From Lacibacter cauensis (lineage in GTDB: Bacteria; Bacteroidota; Bacteroidia; Chitinophagales; Chitinophagaceae), in NCBI RefSeq assembly GCF_007830055.1, contig NZ_VLLE01000003.1, positions 930,001 to 994,000 of the forward strand: 64,000 nt of DNA, written 5' to 3'. Made by a program: the position numbers and the translations under genes. Below the pieces are notes generated by a model that was not told the origin of the DNA, did not search any database, and was given only the letters and a program-made list of their open reading frames with translations. Below, piece after piece: positions 60,858 through 64,000 of this stretch (positions within the stretch are counted from its first letter, which is position 1; every line of letters begins with the position of its first letter).

Positions 60858-60878
60858 GCATTTTGTTGCATGACCTTC
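60849..60878 (-). promoter_or_regulatory. 12-bp inverted repeat spanning the sigma factor start codon
   Basis: Arms GAAGGTCATGCA (60849-60860) and TGCATGACCTTC (60867-60878), 6-base loop, fully complementary. On the minus strand the 5' arm has the only AAGG-like ribosome binding sequence and the 3' arm has the ATG. Alternatively it is a terminator of the upstream desaturase gene, though no T-run follows on the minus strand. Confidence 0.55.
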
Positions 60879-60944
60879 GTAAGTTTTTTTTGCCTGAAAG
60901 ATGAATGGATGGAAAAGCGGATGAGTGGAGGCATTCTTGCTTCA

Positions 60945-62231
60945 TCACGCCACCGCCATCACCCTTTCATCTTCCTTCGCATGCTTCATCACAAACCAGA
61001 GCGTAACAATTGTAGAGAGTAGAAAGTAAGCACCAACGCCATATTTAATGAACGGACTTAGTGCTGTTGCGCCAAACCAATCGCCGGTTTGCAGAATGAT
61101 AGCAATGCCCAAACTGTTTTTAATGATTTCCCAAACGATGGCATATTTATTCCGGTCCATCAGTTCGGTGTAAGCGTACACACTCAGGAACACAAACAAA
61201 CCATAGACATAAATATATGAGGCATTGAGTGTGTTGATGGGCGCAATATTGCCAAAAAGATAACTGATGAATAATAAGGCCATCGTTATCTGCACCCAAC
61301 TCCATACATGCAGGGAAGGAGAGGCTTTGGTATCGTACTTCTGCATGTGGTACACATCATTGATCTTGTGCACAGGAAATTTTTCGGCAACATCTGCAGG
61401 GCGCCAGCCGGTGGGCATTATCCAGATGCGGAATTTATCGTTCCAGTTTTTGGTATGCCAGGCATCTTTTATCATCAGCCACAAATGCATGAAATTTATT
61501 TTGATGGGGTTCCATGTTTGCACCGGGCGTGTAATACCATACACCGGTGGTTTATCGGCTAACTCTTCCTGGTAAGTACCAAACCATTTATCCCAGAAAA
61601 TAAAAATCTGTCCGTAGTTCTTATCCAAATATTCGGGATTAATCGCATGATGCACACGATGATGCGAAGGCGTAACAATGATCTTTTCCAGGAAACCCAT
61701 TCGGTTGATGTGTTGTGTATGGTACCAGAACTGTGCAAACAAATGCAGGGGTGCTACAACAGCAATCACCATGGGCGGTACACCCAATAAAGCAGCAGGC
61801 AATAAAAAGATGGTAAAGATGCGGAACACAACCGAAATACTTTGCCGCAAGGCGCAGGCTAAATTAAAATCTTCACTGCTGTGATGGATGATGTGTGCGT
61901 TCCAGAAAAAATTATACTCATGATCCAAACGATGCACCCAATATCCGGCAAAGTCCAAAGCAATAAATGCAATGATATAAGTAAGGATGCTGTTTTGCAC
62001 ATGTACCAGCGCCAGTTTATCAACTAACCATCCATAGCTGATGATGGCAATGCTTAAACCCAATACATCTTTCGTAACATTGGTAATACCGCTGCTGAGG
62101 CTTGAGATCATATCCAGGTTGCGGACGGTTTGTTTTCCCTTCCACGCTCCATACAATGTTTCGCCAAGTACCAGCAATAAAAAAGCCGGCATGGCAATGA
62201 GTAAAATCTTACCGTAAGTTTCCATGTGCAA
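60945..62231 (-). CDS. Sterol desaturase/fatty acid hydroxylase family membrane protein
   Basis: 428 residues. Helices at about 7-25, 45-65, 78-100 and 140-160, and four or more at the C-terminal end (320-420). The di-iron histidine clusters of the family are kept: HRLDH (HxxxH), HIIHHSSEDFN (HxxHH) and HHRVHHA (HxxHH). The family hydroxylates or desaturates lipids such as fatty acids and sterols in the membrane, or cleaves alkylglycerol ether bonds; the extended C-terminal membrane part resembles alkylglycerol monooxygenase-type proteins. Substrate unknown. Confidence 0.9.
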   Translation of the reverse strand: MHMETYGKILLIAMPAFLLLVLGETLYGAWKGKQTVRNLDMISSLSSGITNVTKDVLGLSIAIISYGWLVDKLALVHVQNSILTYIIAFIALDFAGYWVHRLDHEYNFFWNAHIIHHSSEDFNLACALRQSISVVFRIFTIFLLPAALLGVPPMVIAVVAPLHLFAQFWYHTQHINRMGFLEKIIVTPSHHRVHHAINPEYLDKNYGQIFIFWDKWFGTYQEELADKPPVYGITRPVQTWNPIKINFMHLWLMIKDAWHTKNWNDKFRIWIMPTGWRPADVAEKFPVHKINDVYHMQKYDTKASPSLHVWSWVQITMALLFISYLFGNIAPINTLNASYIYVYGLFVFLSVYAYTELMDRNKYAIVWEIIKNSLGIAIILQTGDWFGATALSPFIKYGVGAYFLLSTIVTLWFVMKHAKEDERVMAVA

Positions 62232-62283
62232 ACAATCTTTGATAAAGATAGGTATTCATCAGAAATCAATTTCTCAAAATGAT

Positions 62284-62343
62284 CGTCATTGCGAGCCTGC
62301 GAAGCAATCTTATAAGGAGACTGCTTCGTTCCTCGCAGTGACG
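62284..62343. repeat. Dispersed palindromic repeat (CGTCATTGCGAG type)
   Basis: CGTCATTGCGAG at the left and CTCGCAGTGACG at the right are complementary apart from one pair, and inside them GAAGCAATCT faces AGACTGCTTC with one mismatch. This kind of imperfect palindrome occurs in many bacterial genomes as a dispersed non-coding repeat. It lies in the gap between the AraC-type and desaturase genes and touches the end of neither. Confidence 0.75.
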
Positions 62344-62352
62344 GCCTGTACA

Positions 62353-63231
62353 TCAGTTTACCTGCTGCCGGTAATCGGCCATGTAACGGGAAGGCGAAAC
62401 ACCGGTTACCTGTTTAAATACCCGGTTAAAACTCACCGCACTGCTAAAGCCGCATTCGTATGCAACGGATGAAATGGCAACGACTGAATTGCCCGTCATT
62501 TTTTTGCAAGCTTCGTTGATGCGTATTTCATTGAGAAAGCGGATATAGGTTTTACGGGTATGCTTTTTAAAGTAACGGCAAAAAGCCTGTACGGTTAGAT
62601 GCGCAACGGAAGCAATTTGTTCCAGACTAATGTGTTCGGTATAATGCTCCATGGTGTAACGGTACACATCATTCATCCGTAAACCTTCTGTATCGGAAAT
62701 ACTGTACACATTGGATGCAGATGAAAGCACACGGTTGCCTTTGCTGTTGCTGAGTGTTTGCAACAATTGAAGAAAGGCTGAAAGCCGGTAACCTTGTTTA
62801 GCCTGTTGTACAAATTGCATCTCAGTCAAAATTTTTTTACTTGCTGTTGCAGAAATTTTCAGGCCGGTTGTTGTCTGTTCAATAAAACGACGGATCGGTT
62901 TTGTTTCGGGTAAGGCCAACACCGTTTCATAAAACTGTGCTGGATTGAAAAAAAGCGAAAGTGCTTCTACCGTTTTCTTCTTGCGCTTATCAAAGTAAAC
63001 AGGATCGCTTTTGAACAAGTGTGGCTGATTAGCTCCCAATACATAAATATCTCCCGGACGAAACGGCTGCATATAATTCCCGGCGATCAGTGTACCTGTT
63101 CCTTCTTTGATCCAGGTGATCTGGATTTCCTGATGCCTGTGCAGATGCACATAAAAATGCGGCAGTACATCTTCCTGCACCACAATGGAACTGTCGCCTG
63201 CAACCGGTATCGTAAACTGTACAACCTTCAT
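62353..63231 (-). CDS. AraC-family transcriptional regulator with N-terminal cupin
   Basis: 292 residues. N-terminal cupin sensor (about 10-100; HFYVHLHRHQEIQITWIKEGTGTL, PGDIYVLGANQPH) and C-terminal AraC double HTH (about 195-290; ISLEQIASVAHLTVQAFCRYFKKHT and VVAISSVAYECGFSSAVSFNRVFKQVTGVSPSRYM). Divergent from the dihydrodipicolinate-synthase-family gene, which it probably controls in response to a small molecule bound by the cupin. The 127-base gap between them should hold the operator. Confidence 0.94.
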   Translation of the reverse strand: MKVVQFTIPVAGDSSIVVQEDVLPHFYVHLHRHQEIQITWIKEGTGTLIAGNYMQPFRPGDIYVLGANQPHLFKSDPVYFDKRKKKTVEALSLFFNPAQFYETVLALPETKPIRRFIEQTTTGLKISATASKKILTEMQFVQQAKQGYRLSAFLQLLQTLSNSKGNRVLSSASNVYSISDTEGLRMNDVYRYTMEHYTEHISLEQIASVAHLTVQAFCRYFKKHTRKTYIRFLNEIRINEACKKMTGNSVVAISSVAYECGFSSAVSFNRVFKQVTGVSPSRYMADYRQQVN

Positions 63232-63334
63232 ATTTTAGCCAATATGAACCTTTTTTGTAAAAGTAAACGTATTTCAGGTTAAAATCGGTTAAGCATCCGC
63301 TAAGAACGGCTTTTTGATTGTTTATCGTATCGGT

Positions 63335-63342
63335 TACTTTCG
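63335..63342 (+). promoter_or_regulatory. Near-consensus -7 box TACTTTCG for the DapA-family gene
   Basis: One mismatch to TAnnTTTG; TTTTTG lies 18 bases upstream as -33 element (63311-63316). ATG follows 16 bases later. Confidence 0.5.
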
Positions 63343-63358
63343 TTAAAAATAATTTACT

Positions 63359-64000
63359 ATGTCATTTGAATGGAAAGGGGTGTTCCCCGCTTTGCTTACA
63401 CCGTTTACAGCGAACGAGGAAATCGATCTGCCGATGTTTGAAAAAAACTTACAGGCGCAACTGGATGCCGGTGTGCATGGCGTGATCATTGGTGGTTCCT
63501 TGGGTGAAGCCAGTACCATCACTGCTGCAGAAAAAGAACAACTCATCAAACATGCAATCAACTATCTCAACGGAAAAATTCCGGTGATCATGAATATTGC
63601 GGAGAGTACCACCAAAGATGCAGTGCAACAGGCAGCCAATGCAAAAGCATGGGGTGCAGCAGGACTGATGTTGTTACCGCCGATGCGTTATAAAAGTGAT
63701 GACAGGGAAACAGTGGAATATTTTAAAACAATTGCGAAGTCAACCGACTTGCCGATCATGATTTACAACAACCCGGTTGATTATAAAATTGATGTTACGC
63801 TCGATATGTTTGAAGAGCTGATCGAGTGCAGCAATATCACTGCTGTAAAAGAAAGTACCAGGGATGTAACGAATGTAACACGATTGATCAATCGTTTTGG
63901 CGGACGTTTAAAAATTCTTTGCGGTGTAGATACGCTGGCAATGGAGGAATTGTGTTTAGGTGCCGATGGTTGGGTAGCAGGATTGGTTTGTGCGTTCCCG
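63359..64000 (+). CDS. Dihydrodipicolinate synthase/N-acetylneuraminate lyase family protein (3' truncated)
   Basis: First 214 residues; the gene runs out of the window. TIM barrel of the DapA/NanA superfamily: substrate motif GGSLGEAST (in place of GTTGE), IMIYNNP with catalytic Tyr136, and Schiff-base Lys164 in ITAVKESTRD. The GSLGE variant and the divergent cupin-AraC regulator make a catabolic aldolase or deaminase, for example of a hydroxyproline pathway, more likely than lysine synthesis, but the downstream genes are not visible, so this is inference. Confidence 0.88.
   Translation, partial: MSFEWKGVFPALLTPFTANEEIDLPMFEKNLQAQLDAGVHGVIIGGSLGEASTITAAEKEQLIKHAINYLNGKIPVIMNIAESTTKDAVQQAANAKAWGAAGLMLLPPMRYKSDDRETVEYFKTIAKSTDLPIMIYNNPVDYKIDVTLDMFEELIECSNITAVKESTRDVTNVTRLINRFGGRLKILCGVDTLAMEELCLGADGWVAGLVCAFP

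Overview
The window reads as a chromosomal segment of a Bacteroidota member, most likely Chitinophagaceae. Support: a SusC/SusD locus under ECF sigma/FecR control, a DUF3667 protein, RND and TolC-type lipoproteins, many lipobox signal peptides, promoters of the TTTG-N19-TAnnTTTG type (clearest in front of a tRNA pair at 14044-14074), and the murG-murC-ftsQ-ftsA-ftsZ order. Species is not resolved. No rRNA, CRISPR array, intact insertion sequence or prophage was seen.

Layout. 1-6848: the end of the division and cell wall cluster (murG partial, murC, ftsQ, ftsA, ftsZ with a long C-terminal extension). 6990-15200: small membrane and secreted proteins, a GH32 fructan hydrolase, tRNA-Leu(GAG), an atypical histidine kinase, a GT2 glycosyltransferase, tRNA-Gly(GCC) and tRNA-Leu(UAA). 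15390-21052: a tight operon of DUF3667 protein, MazG and a very large NtrY-like kinase. 21091-26266: thioredoxin, SDR, Crp/Fnr regulator, then a divergent operon of GcvH-like protein, methyltransferase, small unknown and SulP transporter. 26325-32081: a complete RND efflux operon (adaptor, pump, outer membrane factor). 33892-48620: a polysaccharide utilisation locus with sigma factor, FecR, SusC, SusD, sulfatase, GH2 enzyme and two paralogous putative glycosidases, one a lipoprotein and one with an ordinary signal peptide. 48710-53572: small membrane proteins, an EcoRV-type restriction-modification pair and a PolX/PHP protein. 53875-55834: a small outer membrane protein and rimO. 55881-60857: two ECF sigma modules on the minus strand, one ending in a di-heme cytochrome c peroxidase lipoprotein, the other in a DUF4097-like protein. 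60945-64000: sterol-desaturase-family protein, a dispersed palindromic repeat, a cupin-AraC regulator and a divergent dihydrodipicolinate-synthase-family gene cut by the window end.

Most notable: (i) the restriction-modification pair, whose endonuclease keeps the EcoRV catalytic and recognition-loop residues, so GATATC is the predicted target, and carries a lysine-rich histone-H1-like tail; (ii) the paralogous putative clan GH-A enzymes of the utilisation locus, with one inserted between the sigma factor and its FecR partner; (iii) a GcvH-like protein without the normal lipoyl-lysine motif, heading an operon with a SulP transporter; (iv) a GNRA-capped nested hairpin in a 321-base gap inside the locus; (v) a perfect 12-bp hairpin covering a sigma factor start codon; and (vi) putative promoters so close to start codons that leaderless mRNAs are implied.
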